From positions 1 through 64,000 of the forward strand of contig NZ_BLRL01000004.1 of NCBI RefSeq assembly GCF_015082335.1: 64,000 nucleotides of DNA. The letters run 5' to 3'. A program made the translations under genes and the position numbers. The stretch is from Moritella sp. F3. Its GTDB lineage: Bacteria > Pseudomonadota > Gammaproteobacteria > Enterobacterales > Moritellaceae. The notes below the pieces were generated by a model that was not told where the DNA came from, ran no database searches, and saw nothing but the letters and a program-made list of their open reading frames with translations. Positions 37,437-46,934 of this stretch are shown piece after piece; the first letter of the stretch is position 1; every line of letters begins with the position of its first letter.

Positions 37437-38351
37437 TTATTTTGTCGTTGATTCTTCGCCGCCGAGCGCAGTGATTAGATCTGGAATAAAGCGCATCAAC
37501 TCGCCAGTCATCAAGGCAAAGTCTGCATCGAATTTAGCTGCGTAATCATCTGTTGCTACATCATCATTTTGTTCTTTGATAAGGTCGCTGAACTTAAGAC
37601 GTTTTACTGACATATCTTCGCCAAGTAAGAAAGAGAGCGATTCACTCCAATCTAGCGCTAATTTTGTTACTAGCTTATCAGCATTAAGATGGTGTTGAAT
37701 TTCTTCACTTGTTAAGTCTTGTTCTTTACAACGGATAATTCCGCCATGTTCCAGTGCAGAGCGTAATTCCGCTTCATCACCTAATTCAAAACCAGGTGCA
37801 GCAGCGCCGTTATTTAACCATTCTGTCATCGTTACGTCAGCTGGAGTTGTTAACGCAACAGGAATAACGGGTAGACTACCAACACATTTACGTAATAACG
37901 CGATTAGGTCTTCAGCTTTTTTAGCGCTTGAAGCATCAACCACTAATAAATCTTGTGATGGGCAGATCCAAGCAAATGTTTGGCTGCTACGTGGGAATGC
38001 ACGGGGTAAAAGTTGATGAACGATATCTTCTTTCAATGCATCTTTTTCTTTTTTCTTTAGGCCTCGACCTTGTTCTGCTTCGATGGTATCTACTTTTTCT
38101 TGTAGCATGTCTTTAACCACAGATGCAGGTAATACGCGGTCTTCTTTTTTAGCACAGATCAGAATGTTATCGCTAATACCGTGTGTTAACGCTTGGCCTG
38201 ATTTACCCAGTGGTTTGATCCAACCGAACTTTGATAAGTCTTGGCTACCGCAAGGGGTAAACGGGAAGTCAGCTAACTTGGTTTCAAGTTGCTCAATATC
38301 TAGTTCAAATGGACGGGTGAAACGATAAATTAGTAAGTTTTTAAACCACAT
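37437..38351 (-). CDS. rdgC: recombination-associated protein RdgC
   Basis: Ring-shaped double-stranded DNA-binding protein that modulates RecA in gammaproteobacteria. The 304-residue product begins MWFKNLLIYRFTRPFELDIEQLETKLADFPFTPCGSQDLSKFGW, a near-canonical family start. It retains the ILICAKKEDRVLPASVVKDML block, FPRSSQTFAWI and the C-terminal FDADFALMTGELMRFIPDLI. ATG at 38351. The upstream region (38352-38748) is shared with divergent phoB, the same pairing as in several Vibrio and Shewanella relatives from memory. Confidence 0.95.
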   Translation of the reverse strand: MWFKNLLIYRFTRPFELDIEQLETKLADFPFTPCGSQDLSKFGWIKPLGKSGQALTHGISDNILICAKKEDRVLPASVVKDMLQEKVDTIEAEQGRGLKKKEKDALKEDIVHQLLPRAFPRSSQTFAWICPSQDLLVVDASSAKKAEDLIALLRKCVGSLPVIPVALTTPADVTMTEWLNNGAAAPGFELGDEAELRSALEHGGIIRCKEQDLTSEEIQHHLNADKLVTKLALDWSESLSFLLGEDMSVKRLKFSDLIKEQNDDVATDDYAAKFDADFALMTGELMRFIPDLITALGGEESTTK

Positions 38352-38748
38352 TATAGCAGGACCTTGGTATCAACTGTTTGGATAACCAGTATACTCAAGG
38401 GTGTTGGAAATACAAGTTTGCCTCGTGGTTAAACCTTCACCAATCGAGATCTCCATTTAATACACCCTTTGTCATTGAGGTATATAAATAACTTAATGGT
38501 ATTGCAAATTTAATTATTAAAATCAGTATTTTAATTAAGTGCTATATTTATGTGCGATTGATGACATTTGTTAGGTGTTCATCGACTTTTTAATAAAAAA
38601 TTCATCAATGTAATAATACTGAAACATATTGAGCTGATAATCGCTTTCAGTTAAAGTCGAAAGATAAACAAGTCTTTCATCATTTAAATAGAAATCTTTT
38701 ACTGACTGTGCGCAGTTGATAAGGGAGTAATAGTAAAGGATATTTAAA
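38352..38748. other. divergent regulatory region rdgC / phoB
   Basis: About 400 AT-rich bases with no credible ORF. Near 38577-38613, TGTTCAT and AATTCAT occur 22 bases apart (two Pho-box repeat lengths) with an AATACT about ten bases after. This might be a degenerate Pho box for autoregulation of phoBR, but the middle repeat is not recognisable and I give it little weight. Confidence 0.3.
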
Positions 38749-39435
38749 GTGTCTAAGCGAATTTTAGTAGTTGAAGATGAACTAGCGATCCGTGAAATGT
38801 TGTGTTTTGCATTAGAGCAAAAAGGATTTGATGTCGTTGAAGCTGGGGATTATCCTGAAGCGGTAGAGCGCCTCGTTGAACCTTACCCTGATTTGATCTT
38901 ACTTGATTGGATGTTACCGGGTGGCAGTGGCATTAAATATATTAAGCACCTAAAATCTCAACCTCATTCATCTGCTATTCCTGTCGTGATGTTAACTGCA
39001 CGTGGTGAAGAGGAAGATAAAGTCAAAGGCTTGGAGGTCGGAGCGGATGATTACATTACCAAACCATTCTCGCCTAAAGAATTGATTGCACGATTAAACG
39101 CTGTGATGCGTCGTGTTGCACCAATGACCCAAGATTCAGTGATTGATATTAGTGGTTTACAACTTGATCCTGTTGCACACCGTGTGTCAGCTGGTGATGA
39201 AGTGATTGATATAGGCCCAACAGAATTTAAACTGCTGCACTTTTTTATGACGCATACCGAGCGCGTATACTCTCGAGAGCAGTTACTTGATAATGTTTGG
39301 GGTATGAATGTGTATGTGGAAGACCGTACGGTGGATGTACATATCCGTCGCTTACGTAAAGCATTAACACCGAGTGAACACGATAAATATGTTCAGACTG
39401 TACGTGGTGCAGGTTATCGCTTCTCGGTACGTTAA
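38749..39435 (+). CDS. phoB: phosphate regulon response regulator PhoB
   Basis: OmpR-family transcription factor that binds Pho boxes when phosphorylated under phosphate starvation. The GTG at 38749 ([18 protein letters not shown]) has AAAGGA eight bases upstream. The 228 residues comprise a receiver domain with phospho-acceptor Asp53 in [10 protein letters not shown] and Lys in [12 protein letters not shown] winged-helix domain follows, with [32 protein letters not shown]. phoR follows after 22 bases. Its probable target sites lie before pstS and pstC in this window. Confidence 0.97.
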   Translation: MSKRILVVEDELAIREMLCFALEQKGFDVVEAGDYPEAVERLVEPYPDLILLDWMLPGGSGIKYIKHLKSQPHSSAIPVVMLTARGEEEDKVKGLEVGADDYITKPFSPKELIARLNAVMRRVAPMTQDSVIDISGLQLDPVAHRVSAGDEVIDIGPTEFKLLHFFMTHTERVYSREQLLDNVWGMNVYVEDRTVDVHIRRLRKALTPSEHDKYVQTVRGAGYRFSVR

Positions 39436-39457
39436 TCAGTAGAGTTGAAGTTACAAT

Positions 39458-40756
39458 ATGAATAAAACGAACGTTTTTCTCAGTGGCTTATGGCGACTGT
39501 TATATTGGTATATCCCGTTTTTTCTTGTTGGTTTAATTATTGATGACATCACCTTGAGCTTACTCATTGCTGCGGGTATCAATGTCATTGCCCTGTATCG
39601 TAATCAATATGTATTGCATAAATGGTTGTGGGTAGGGCGCAGTGCTACCCCCCCTGAAGGCAAAGGCAGTTGGGAATCAATTTTTAACGGTATCTACAGT
39701 TTACAGCGCCGCCATAAACGTAAGCGCAAAGAATTACGTGTGGTGATCCGCCGTTTTCGTGAAGGTGCTGAAGCGCTCCCCGATGCAGTTGTTGCATTAG
39801 ATACTGATTACTCGATTATGTGGTGTAATAAATTAGCACGACAAATGATCGGCTTGAAATGGCCTGAGGATGCGAACCAACATATTGGTAACTTGATCCG
39901 TACACCGGATTTTATCCAATATTTAAATTCGAAAGATTACCAAGAGCCATTAGAGATCACATCACCGACGCATAATGCTAAAACACTTGAAATTCGTATC
40001 ATGACTTATACTGATGATCAGTCTATGCTTGTTGCACGTGATGTTACTGAGTTACGTCAATTAGAACAAGTTAGACGAAATTTCATGGGTAATGTGTCAC
40101 ATGAATTACGTACCCCGTTAACCGTATTAAAAGGTTATCTGGAAATGCTGGAACCGGATGAGTCGGATAAGATGTTTTTACGTGCGCACAAAGTCATGTC
40201 TGAACAAACAGCACGTATGGATTCATTAGTTAATCAATTACTCGCCTTGTCTCGAATTGAAGCAGCACAGGCTGTCGACTTTGAAAAACAAGTTGATATA
40301 CCGTTTATGTTGTCGATGTTAGAGCAAGAGGTATTAATTTTAGGTGCAGACAAAGCGTTAAATGTCACGTTTAACATCGAGCATGGTTTATTTGCCATGG
40401 GTGATGAATCGCAACTACGCAGCGCGGTGTCTAACTTAATTTATAATGCGGTACGTTATACGCCAGAACAAGGTGAGGTTATCGTGGAGTGGAAAAAAAC
40501 CGCTGCTGGTGGCTCATTTAGCGTGAAAGATAATGGTGATGGTATCTCTGCCGAGCATGTCCATCATTTAACTGAGCGTTTTTATCGTGTCGATGATGCG
40601 CGCTCGCGTGATTCAGGCGGCTCAGGTATTGGTTTATCCATTGTTAAACATGTATTGACCAATCATGACAGTTTGTTAAATATTGACAGTAAAGTGAATA
40701 AAGGCAGCTGCTTTAGCTTTACATTACCTTTGGTGACGACTGTAAAACGCCATTAA
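39458..40756 (+). CDS. phoR: phosphate regulon sensor kinase PhoR
   Basis: Membrane histidine kinase that phosphorylates PhoB and is held off by PstSCAB-PhoU when phosphate is plentiful. The 432-residue length equals the E. coli protein. Order: one or two N-terminal membrane helices (about 10-50), a basic linker, a PAS domain (about 95-200), the phosphorylated His215 in NVSHELRTPLTVLKGY, and the ATPase domain with N box NLIYNAVRYTP, G1 DNGDGI and G2 GGSGIGLSIVKH. ATG at 39458; the ribosome site is weak, consistent with coupling to phoB. Confidence 0.97.
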   Translation: MNKTNVFLSGLWRLLYWYIPFFLVGLIIDDITLSLLIAAGINVIALYRNQYVLHKWLWVGRSATPPEGKGSWESIFNGIYSLQRRHKRKRKELRVVIRRFREGAEALPDAVVALDTDYSIMWCNKLARQMIGLKWPEDANQHIGNLIRTPDFIQYLNSKDYQEPLEITSPTHNAKTLEIRIMTYTDDQSMLVARDVTELRQLEQVRRNFMGNVSHELRTPLTVLKGYLEMLEPDESDKMFLRAHKVMSEQTARMDSLVNQLLALSRIEAAQAVDFEKQVDIPFMLSMLEQEVLILGADKALNVTFNIEHGLFAMGDESQLRSAVSNLIYNAVRYTPEQGEVIVEWKKTAAGGSFSVKDNGDGISAEHVHHLTERFYRVDDARSRDSGGSGIGLSIVKHVLTNHDSLLNIDSKVNKGSCFSFTLPLVTTVKRH

Positions 40757-40773
40757 GGTCATAATAACGATTG

Positions 40774-40805
40774 AAGCCCATCCATTGTGTGATGGGCTTT
40801 TTTTT
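40774..40805 (+). terminator. terminator of phoBR
   Basis: AAGCCCATC and GATGGGCTT form a stem around CATTGTGT followed by eight Ts. Confidence 0.9.
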
Positions 40806-40882
40806 GTCATTAATTTATACTTGAACGGTGTGAGTGTATTTTATTTGTCATAGATTGACTTTTATTTAGTATAAATCGGTGG

Positions 40883-40938
40883 TTGTCATCAAACCGTCAT
40901 GTTTCGTTCATATTATTGTCATCAGTTTCTTGGATACT
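40883..40938 (+). promoter_or_regulatory. Pho box array and promoter of pstS
   Basis: Four direct repeats at exact 11-base steps, TTGTCAT (40883), CCGTCAT (40894), CGTTCAT (40905) and TTGTCAT (40916), match the PhoB-binding unit CTGTCAT. GATACT at 40933-40938 lies ten bases after the last repeat and would be the -10 element, the usual Pho geometry in which the box replaces the -35. A further isolated TTGTCAT stands at 40845. Confidence 0.9.
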
Positions 40939-41015
40939 TGTAGTCACAGAAACGAGATGAAAAACATTATTAGTCATTAAGACGAAATAAAACATTATAC
41001 TTGGAGAAGTAAAAA

Positions 41016-41993
41016 ATGAATATTAAACAAATTGTTGTAGCATTAGGGATTTCAATGACAGCAATCGCTTCACAAAGCGCATTTGCTGCAGGTCTAGACC
41101 CTAAATTACCAGAGTATCAAAAAGTAAGCGGTATCTCAGGTAATCTATCTACAGTTGGTTCAGATACATTAGCAAACATGATGACGTTGTGGGCTGAAGA
41201 ATTCAAACATACTTACCCAAGTGTTAATGTACAAATTCAAGCGGCTGGTTCTTCTACTGCGCCACCGGCACTAACAGAAGGTACTTCACAGTTCGGTCCA
41301 ATGAGCCGTAAAATGAAGTCGAAAGAAATTGAAGCGTTTGAAAAACGTTACGGTTACAAGCCAACAGCAATCCGTGTAGCGATTGATGCACTGGCGGTAT
41401 TCGTACATAAAGATAACCCGATTAAGGGTTTAAGCATTGCAGATGTTGATGCAATCTTCTCAAGCACACTAAAATGTGGTGAATCTAAGCGTGTTGAACG
41501 TTGGGGTGAGCTAGGCCTAGAAGGTTCTTGGGCAGAACGTGATATTCAATTATTCGGTCGTAACTCAGTATCAGGTACTTATGGTTACTTCAAGAAGAAA
41601 GCACTTTGTAAGGGTGACTTCAAAAATAACGTAAATGAACAACCTGGTTCAGCATCAGTAGTACAGTCTGTATCATCATCACTGAATGCAATCGGTTACT
41701 CAGGTATCGGTTATAAGACATCTGGTGTACGTGCAGTTGCTCTAGCGAAAAAAGGGTCTAACTACATTGATGCAACACTAGATAACGCAGCATCAGGTAA
41801 ATACCCACTGTCTCGTTACCTATATGTTTACATCAACAAGAACCCAAACAAAGCATTATCACCAATGCAAACAGAGTTCTTAAAATTGATGTTATCAAAA
41901 CAAGGTCAGAAGATCGTAGCGAAAGATGGTTACATCCCACTACCTAACTCAGTAACAACAAAAGACCTTAAGAAAGCAGGTATTACACTGTAA
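41016..41993 (+). CDS. pstS: phosphate-binding periplasmic protein PstS
   Basis: High-affinity phosphate-binding protein of the Pst ABC importer. The 325-residue precursor has a signal peptide ending AFAAG (cleavage about residue 24). Phosphate-contact loops appear as [23 protein letters not shown] and [15 protein letters not shown]. It is of the marine PstS type and differs from the E. coli sequence, lacking the usual early GAGATFP block. ATG at 41016 with TTGGAGAAG upstream. The gene stands alone between a Pho-box promoter and a terminator, separated from pstCAB by two unrelated genes. Confidence 0.94.
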   Translation: MNIKQIVVALGISMTAIASQSAFAAGLDPKLPEYQKVSGISGNLSTVGSDTLANMMTLWAEEFKHTYPSVNVQIQAAGSSTAPPALTEGTSQFGPMSRKMKSKEIEAFEKRYGYKPTAIRVAIDALAVFVHKDNPIKGLSIADVDAIFSSTLKCGESKRVERWGELGLEGSWAERDIQLFGRNSVSGTYGYFKKKALCKGDFKNNVNEQPGSASVVQSVSSSLNAIGYSGIGYKTSGVRAVALAKKGSNYIDATLDNAASGKYPLSRYLYVYINKNPNKALSPMQTEFLKLMLSKQGQKIVAKDGYIPLPNSVTTKDLKKAGITL

Positions 41994-42019
41994 TACGACT
42001 TACTTAAGTTAATAAATTC

Positions 42020-42045
42020 AAAGCCCGCTATCTAGCGGGCTTTTT
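42020..42045 (+). terminator. terminator of pstS
   Basis: AAAGCCCGCTA and TAGCGGGCTTT form an 11-bp stem with a two-base loop, followed by Ts. Confidence 0.92.
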
Positions 42046-42328
42046 GCATTCTGACGTGCTGAGTTTCGCCCTTATTTAGTTCTTTATTACGCTATTTTGC
42101 TTATCGCTGAATTTAGAACTATTGCTCATAAAATGATACATTCCTCACATTTAGTCCCCATCTTGGTGCATTTTTTCATTATCGGTCTAATGGTTTTAAA
42201 TTTAATTAATTTAAGTTGTTGATATATAATTGTTTCAATGCTGTTTGATTAGTTGGCATTAGTGTTGCAATACCTTCATTAGGATAAAGATTTTATATTT
42301 AGTTTTAATTATCGGAGAGGGATTTTTT
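42046..42328. other. leader region of the NarK-type gene
   Basis: About 280 AT-rich bases. I find no Pho box. TTGATATATAATTG near 42219-42232 resembles an FNR site on its left half only and overlaps a TATAAT-like element. No ORF or repeat seen. Confidence 0.3.
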
Positions 42329-43789
42329 ATGGGGCAAGAAAAATTTAACATATTGTCTTTTTCAGGGAAGATGAAAACATTACACCTATCGTGGATGGCG
42401 TTTTTTATTACTTTTGTCGTGTGGTTTAATGCCGCGCCATTAATGCTAGCGATTAAAGACAGCATGGGACTCACGACAGAAGAAGTCAAAACACTGTTAA
42501 TCCTAAACGTGGCGTTGACTATTCCTGCACGCGTTATTATAGGCATGTTAACCGATAAGTACGGCCCTCGCATTGTCTATTCAACCTTGTTAGCGGTCTG
42601 TTCAATACCGTGTTTTATGTTTGCATTGGCAACGACTTTTGAACAGTTAGCTATCGCGCGTTTCATGATGGGTCTAATTGGTGCGGGTTTTGTTGTTGGT
42701 ATCCGTATTGTCAGTGAATGGTTTCCGGCTAATGAATTAGGTACCGCGGAAGGTATTTATGGCGGTTGGGGTAATTTTGGTTCTGCGGCTGCAGCATTCA
42801 CATTGCCGACAGTAGCTTTATTGTTTGGTGGTGAAAATGGTTGGCGTTATGCGATTGCCATTACTGGTTTAATGAGCTTACTATTCAGTTTTGTTTACTA
42901 CTTTAACGTGACTGATACACCGAAAGGTGCGACGTACTTCCGCCCTAAAAAAGGTGGGGCAATGGAAGTGACCAGTAAAGGTGATTTCTATTTACTACTA
43001 TTCATGAAGTTACCAATGTATCTTACGCTGGGCTTATTAGCGTGGAAACTGCTACAGATCGATATGTTCACCGACACCACCACTAATGCTGTTTATATTG
43101 GTTTAGCGGTGTTGTATGTATTGGATTGTTGGAAAACCTATCAAGTAAACAGCAATATCTTTGTGAAAGAAGTACCAGAGATTGAGCGTTATAAGTTTAA
43201 ACAAGTCGCGGTACTTAACGTATTATATTTTTCGACATTTGGTTCTGAACTTGCGGTTATTTCGATGTTGCCGTTATTCTTTGCTGAAACCTTCGGTTTA
43301 GGCATGGCAGAAGCGGGGATGGTCGCAGCATCTTATGCCTTTATGAATCTGATGTCTCGTCCTGGTGGCGGTTGGATAAGTGATCGCTTTGGCCGTAAGA
43401 AAACCTTACTGATTCTGACAGCGGGCCTTGCGGTTGGCTACTATGCGATGTCACAAATCACTGGTGAGTGGTCACTTGCAGTTGCTATCGCGACTGCAAT
43501 GGCGTGTTCGTTCTTCGTGCAAGCGGGTGAGGGGGCTGTATTTGCTGCTGTACCATTAATCAAGCGCCGTTTAACTGGGCAGATTGCAGGCATGACTGGC
43601 GCATACGGTAACGTTGGCGCAGTATTCTACTTAACGCTTTATTCAATTGTATCAACGCAAGTATTCTTCTACGCAATTGCGATCACCGCTATTGTGGGCT
43701 TTATTGCATTACTGCTAATGGAAGAGCCGAAAGGTCATATTGCAGAAGTAGATGAAGACGGTAAAGTCACATTAATTAATGTGTCATAA
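42329..43789 (+). CDS. nitrate/nitrite porter family MFS transporter (NarK/NasA type)
   Basis: Twelve-helix major facilitator of the nitrate-nitrite porter family. Both nitrate signatures are present: GIYGGWGNFGSAAAAFTLP near residue 150 and GMTGAYGNVGAVFYLT near residue 425. The substrate arginines of helices 2 and 8 are probably those in IPARVIIGMLTDKYGPR and LMSRPGGGWISDRFGRKK. The 486-residue length is typical. The ATG at 42329 follows CGGAGAGGGA. It could import nitrate or exchange nitrate for nitrite; no nitrate reductase gene is in the window. It stands between pstS and gcvR, an unexpected place inside a phosphate cluster. Confidence 0.88.
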   Translation: MGQEKFNILSFSGKMKTLHLSWMAFFITFVVWFNAAPLMLAIKDSMGLTTEEVKTLLILNVALTIPARVIIGMLTDKYGPRIVYSTLLAVCSIPCFMFALATTFEQLAIARFMMGLIGAGFVVGIRIVSEWFPANELGTAEGIYGGWGNFGSAAAAFTLPTVALLFGGENGWRYAIAITGLMSLLFSFVYYFNVTDTPKGATYFRPKKGGAMEVTSKGDFYLLLFMKLPMYLTLGLLAWKLLQIDMFTDTTTNAVYIGLAVLYVLDCWKTYQVNSNIFVKEVPEIERYKFKQVAVLNVLYFSTFGSELAVISMLPLFFAETFGLGMAEAGMVAASYAFMNLMSRPGGGWISDRFGRKKTLLILTAGLAVGYYAMSQITGEWSLAVAIATAMACSFFVQAGEGAVFAAVPLIKRRLTGQIAGMTGAYGNVGAVFYLTLYSIVSTQVFFYAIAITAIVGFIALLLMEEPKGHIAEVDEDGKVTLINVS

Positions 43790-43853
43790 ATGAACTGACG
43801 TTGTGCACTATTTATGACTGGTTGATGACTATTGATTGTGACAGTATGATATA

Positions 43854-43892
43854 AAAACGGCGCCATTATCTTATCGATAATGGCGCCGTTTT
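43854..43892. terminator. bidirectional terminator between the NarK-type gene and gcvR
   Basis: Two 17-base arms (43854-43870 and 43876-43892) pair perfectly, AAAACGGCGCC outward, with loop TTATC. T-runs on both strands fit the convergent genes. Confidence 0.95.
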
Positions 43893-43975
43893 GTTTGTGC
43901 TGTATTTTATATCTGCAGTGCTTTATACATTTAGCACTTTATTTATGTCGAGGCTTATAGTGCCTTAATTGCTAA

Positions 43976-44479
43976 TTAGGCTTCTGTCATTTCAGAAATT
44001 AAGGTTGGTGATATTTTTGTCAGCGCGATATTAAAGTTATCAAAATCTAGGTTGTCTGGTAACGCGAGCTTCAGCTTGGCATAAAAACAATTATTATCAG
44101 ATTGCCATAGATCTTTACAATGTGTTGTGATCGCTTTTAACTCAATGCCATACTGCGTAAGCACTTGAGATACTTCATTAATAATCCCTGGTCTGTCTGT
44201 GTCTTGAATAATTAGACAAGGTGATTTTTGCCAGATATTTTGATCTTTACCTTCTGCGAAATTAATGGTCAGGCCTGGAATGAGGCTTAATGCTTCACAT
44301 AAATCACGGTAATACTCATCTTCAACTGAAATTTGTAGAATGCCAGCAAATTGCCCTGCGAGCTCACTCATATTACTTGCTAACCAATTGCCCTTATGTT
44401 CAGCGACGACACGCGATAAATTATTGATGAGACCTGATTTGTCATCACCAATAAGCGTTACGATAAGTTGTTTAAGCAT
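43976..44479 (-). CDS. gcvR: glycine cleavage system transcriptional repressor GcvR-like
   Basis: Cytoplasmic protein with two ACT domains (about residues 4-75 and 88-160). In E. coli GcvR binds GcvA and blocks activation of the glycine cleavage operon when glycine is scarce. The 167 residues start MLKQLIVTLIGDDKSGLINNLSRVVAEHKGNWLASNMSELAGQFAGILQISV, followed in the second ACT domain by IIQDTDRPGIINEVSQVLTQYGIEL. No DNA-binding domain is present, as expected. ATG at 44479. Divergent from pstC. No gcvA, dapA or bcp gene lies next to it in this window, so the symbol rests on sequence alone. Confidence 0.85.
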   Translation of the reverse strand: MLKQLIVTLIGDDKSGLINNLSRVVAEHKGNWLASNMSELAGQFAGILQISVEDEYYRDLCEALSLIPGLTINFAEGKDQNIWQKSPCLIIQDTDRPGIINEVSQVLTQYGIELKAITTHCKDLWQSDNNCFYAKLKLALPDNLDFDNFNIALTKISPTLISEMTEA

Positions 44480-44504
44480 TATTAAGCCTTATGTAATAAA
44501 TTTG

Positions 44505-44537
44505 ATGCGGCGTACTATAATTATGCGGCGTACTATA
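44505..44537. repeat. 15-base direct repeat before gcvR
   Basis: ATGCGGCGTACTATA occurs at 44505-44519 and again at 44523-44537, an 18-base period, 26 bases upstream of the gcvR start. Read on the minus strand each copy contains TATAGT, which could serve as a -10 element or operator half. Confidence 0.8.
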
Positions 44538-44625
44538 TGCAAATAGTGTGCATAAATATAGTGCCATTATCCCAATATCAGAGCTAAGTCGAGCTAATGT
44601 GGAATATATTTAACGTTGTTGCGGG

Positions 44626-44659
44626 ATGTCATATAACTGTCATATAAATTCCCTATAAT
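44626..44659 (+). promoter_or_regulatory. Pho box and promoter of pstCAB-phoU
   Basis: ATGTCAT (44626-44632) and CTGTCAT (44637-44643) repeat at 11 bases, each followed by ATAA. A perfect-looking TATAAT at 44654-44659 lies ten bases after the second repeat. This is the classical PhoB-activated layout, 38 bases before the pstC ATG. Confidence 0.92.
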
Positions 44660-44696
44660 CCTGTTGTGATTAATTACAGCTAAAGACGAGGAAGAG

Positions 44697-46907
44697 ATGG
44701 CTGAACAGTTTTCTTTAACGGTTGCGGGCTCCCGCAAGCGCTTACTTAAAGATAAACTCGCAGAATACGGTATTAAAATGGGCGGTGGTGTTGTACTGAT
44801 GACACTGTTGTTAATATTTTTCTATCTATTGTATGTGGTTTATCCGGTTTTTGAATCTGCTAAAATAGAATCAAAAGCACAATACAGCCAATCTTTTGCT
44901 GGTAAAACCTACGCATTAGCAATGGAAGAGCAAAATGAAATTGCTTACCGTTATAGTGACTTAGGGATTAACTTCTTTAACACCACTAACCCTGATGTGG
45001 CGTTGATGCAATATGCATTACCACAGCAAGCGGCGTCGTTTGGCGAAAGTGGACCAACATCATCAGCTGTCGTTTTCGGTTTAAGTGATGGTCATGCGAT
45101 TGTTGCAGCTGCAGATTTCGACATTACATACCCAGGCGATAAGCGTCTTATCACACCTCAAGTTGAGTTCCCATTTGGCGAACAACCAATTGAAGTTGAT
45201 AGCCAGGGCCAAGCATTACAGCATATTGCCATTGAAGTTGAAGGTGAAGATGCAGCTATCGTTGCTGTCACTGCCGACAATCGTGGTGTGTTGTTACGTT
45301 ATGTTGCGGAAGAAAACTTCATGACAGAAGAATTGGAGTGGAGCAGCGAAACAATCGAACTGCCTTCAATGCCAATGGATGTTGAGCAAGTATTGCTAAC
45401 ACCGAACTTCCGTTTCATCTTTATGCGTAGCGGTAACAAACTCTCTATTTACGATATTCGTGATACTGATGATATTTCTATTGTTGAAGTACTCGACATT
45501 AATGAACATCAACAGAATGTGACTCATGTTGCACTGCTGACAGGCGCAAGTTCATTATTGGTTGGTAACGACAACGGCGTAGTAAGTCAATGGTTTGAAG
45601 TGGCTAAAGATGGTGAGCGTAAGTTTACTAAGATCCGTCAGTTTGATGCAAAATCAAGTGTCACCGATATTACGATTGAATACTCACGTAAAGGTTTCAT
45701 GACTGTGGGAGCGGATAATAGCTTAAGCATTTTCCACACCACGGGTGAAACGACATTATTACACCAAGACCTGAAAATGGGTTCACTGCAACACCTTGCA
45801 ATCTCTCCTCGAGCAAATGCATTTTTAGTTGAATCAGAACAGGGTATTGGTTTCTACAAGCTCACTAATGAGCATCCAGAAGTAACATGGAGCGCATTGT
45901 GGCAAGAAGTTTGGTACGAAGGTTACCCTGAACCAGATTATATCTGGCAGTCAACGTCTGCATCAGACGACTTTGAGCCTAAGTTAAGCTTAGTGCCAAT
46001 TACATTCGGTACGATTAAAGCGGCATTTTATGCGATGTTATTTGCTGTGCCAATCGCGGTTGCCGGTGCAATTTACACTGCGTACTTCATGAACTCAGGT
46101 TTACGTAAAGTCATTAAACCAACCGTTGAAATCATGGAAGCATTACCAACTGTTATCCTTGGTTTCCTTGCGGGTCTGTGGTTAGCGCCATTTGTGGAAA
46201 TGCATTTACCTGGGGTCATGATGATCGCGGTGTTATTGCCATTCTCCGCCGTCATGGTCGCTGCCATTTGGCATTTCTTACCGCAGTCATTTGTTAATCG
46301 TGTTCCACAAGGTGCACACGTTATTATCCTATTACCGGTATTACTACTGGTCGGTTATTTATCGGTATTAGCAAGTCCGTTGGTAGAAGATTTAGTATTT
46401 GATGGCGATGCGCGTGCTTATATCAATGATATCTTTGGTTTCGACCAACGTAACTCACTGATTGTTGGTATTGCTATGGGCTTTGCGGTTATTCCGACTA
46501 TTTTCTCAATCGCTGAAGATGCAATCTTTAGTGTACCGAAACACTTAACGCAAGGTTCATTAGCATTAGGTGCGACGAGCTGGCAGACACTGGTTAAAGT
46601 GGTATTGCTAACAGCGAGCCCTGGTATTTTCTCGGCCGTGATGATGGGCTTAGGCCGTGCGGTTGGTGAAACGATGATTGTATTAATGGCAACCGGTAAC
46701 ACCCCAGTAATGGACTTTAATATCTTCTCTGGTATGAGAACATTAGCAGCCAATATTGCGGTAGAAATGCCTGAATCAGAAGTGGGTAGTTCACATTACC
46801 GCGTACTGTTCTTAGCGGCATTCGTACTGTTTGTACTGACGTTTGTATTTAACACTCTTGCGGAATTCGTGAGACAGCGTTTACGTGAAAAATACAGCGC
46901 TATTTAA
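44697..46907 (+). CDS. pstC: phosphate ABC transporter permease PstC (long form)
   Basis: Inner-membrane permease of the phosphate importer. At 736 residues it is more than twice the E. coli PstC. An N-terminal helix (about 30-52) is followed by a roughly 380-residue soluble segment with repeating beta-strand patterns such as LLTPNFRFIFMRSGNKLSIYDIRD and VTHVALLTGASSLLVGNDNG, which suggest a beta-propeller-like fold. After that, six helices form the permease core, with ALPTVILGFLAGLWLAPFV and the EAA loop FSVPKHLTQGSLALGATSWQTLVKVVLLTASPGIFSAVMMGLGRAVGETM. The long form is known in marine gammaproteobacteria. ATG at 44697 with GAGGAAGAG. Confidence 0.94.
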   Translation: MAEQFSLTVAGSRKRLLKDKLAEYGIKMGGGVVLMTLLLIFFYLLYVVYPVFESAKIESKAQYSQSFAGKTYALAMEEQNEIAYRYSDLGINFFNTTNPDVALMQYALPQQAASFGESGPTSSAVVFGLSDGHAIVAAADFDITYPGDKRLITPQVEFPFGEQPIEVDSQGQALQHIAIEVEGEDAAIVAVTADNRGVLLRYVAEENFMTEELEWSSETIELPSMPMDVEQVLLTPNFRFIFMRSGNKLSIYDIRDTDDISIVEVLDINEHQQNVTHVALLTGASSLLVGNDNGVVSQWFEVAKDGERKFTKIRQFDAKSSVTDITIEYSRKGFMTVGADNSLSIFHTTGETTLLHQDLKMGSLQHLAISPRANAFLVESEQGIGFYKLTNEHPEVTWSALWQEVWYEGYPEPDYIWQSTSASDDFEPKLSLVPITFGTIKAAFYAMLFAVPIAVAGAIYTAYFMNSGLRKVIKPTVEIMEALPTVILGFLAGLWLAPFVEMHLPGVMMIAVLLPFSAVMVAAIWHFLPQSFVNRVPQGAHVIILLPVLLLVGYLSVLASPLVEDLVFDGDARAYINDIFGFDQRNSLIVGIAMGFAVIPTIFSIAEDAIFSVPKHLTQGSLALGATSWQTLVKVVLLTASPGIFSAVMMGLGRAVGETMIVLMATGNTPVMDFNIFSGMRTLAANIAVEMPESEVGSSHYRVLFLAAFVLFVLTFVFNTLAEFVRQRLREKYSAI

Positions 46908-46934
46908 TCTAAGGCTTGTAACTAGGATATTAAA

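Noticed and set aside
38577-38640. Pho box before phoB
   Set aside because: Only two of the expected three 11-base units resemble the consensus; kept as a remark, not a site.
42046-42328. Pho box controlling the NarK-type gene
   Set aside because: No CTGTCAT-like pair at an 11-base step was found, in contrast to pstS and pstC.
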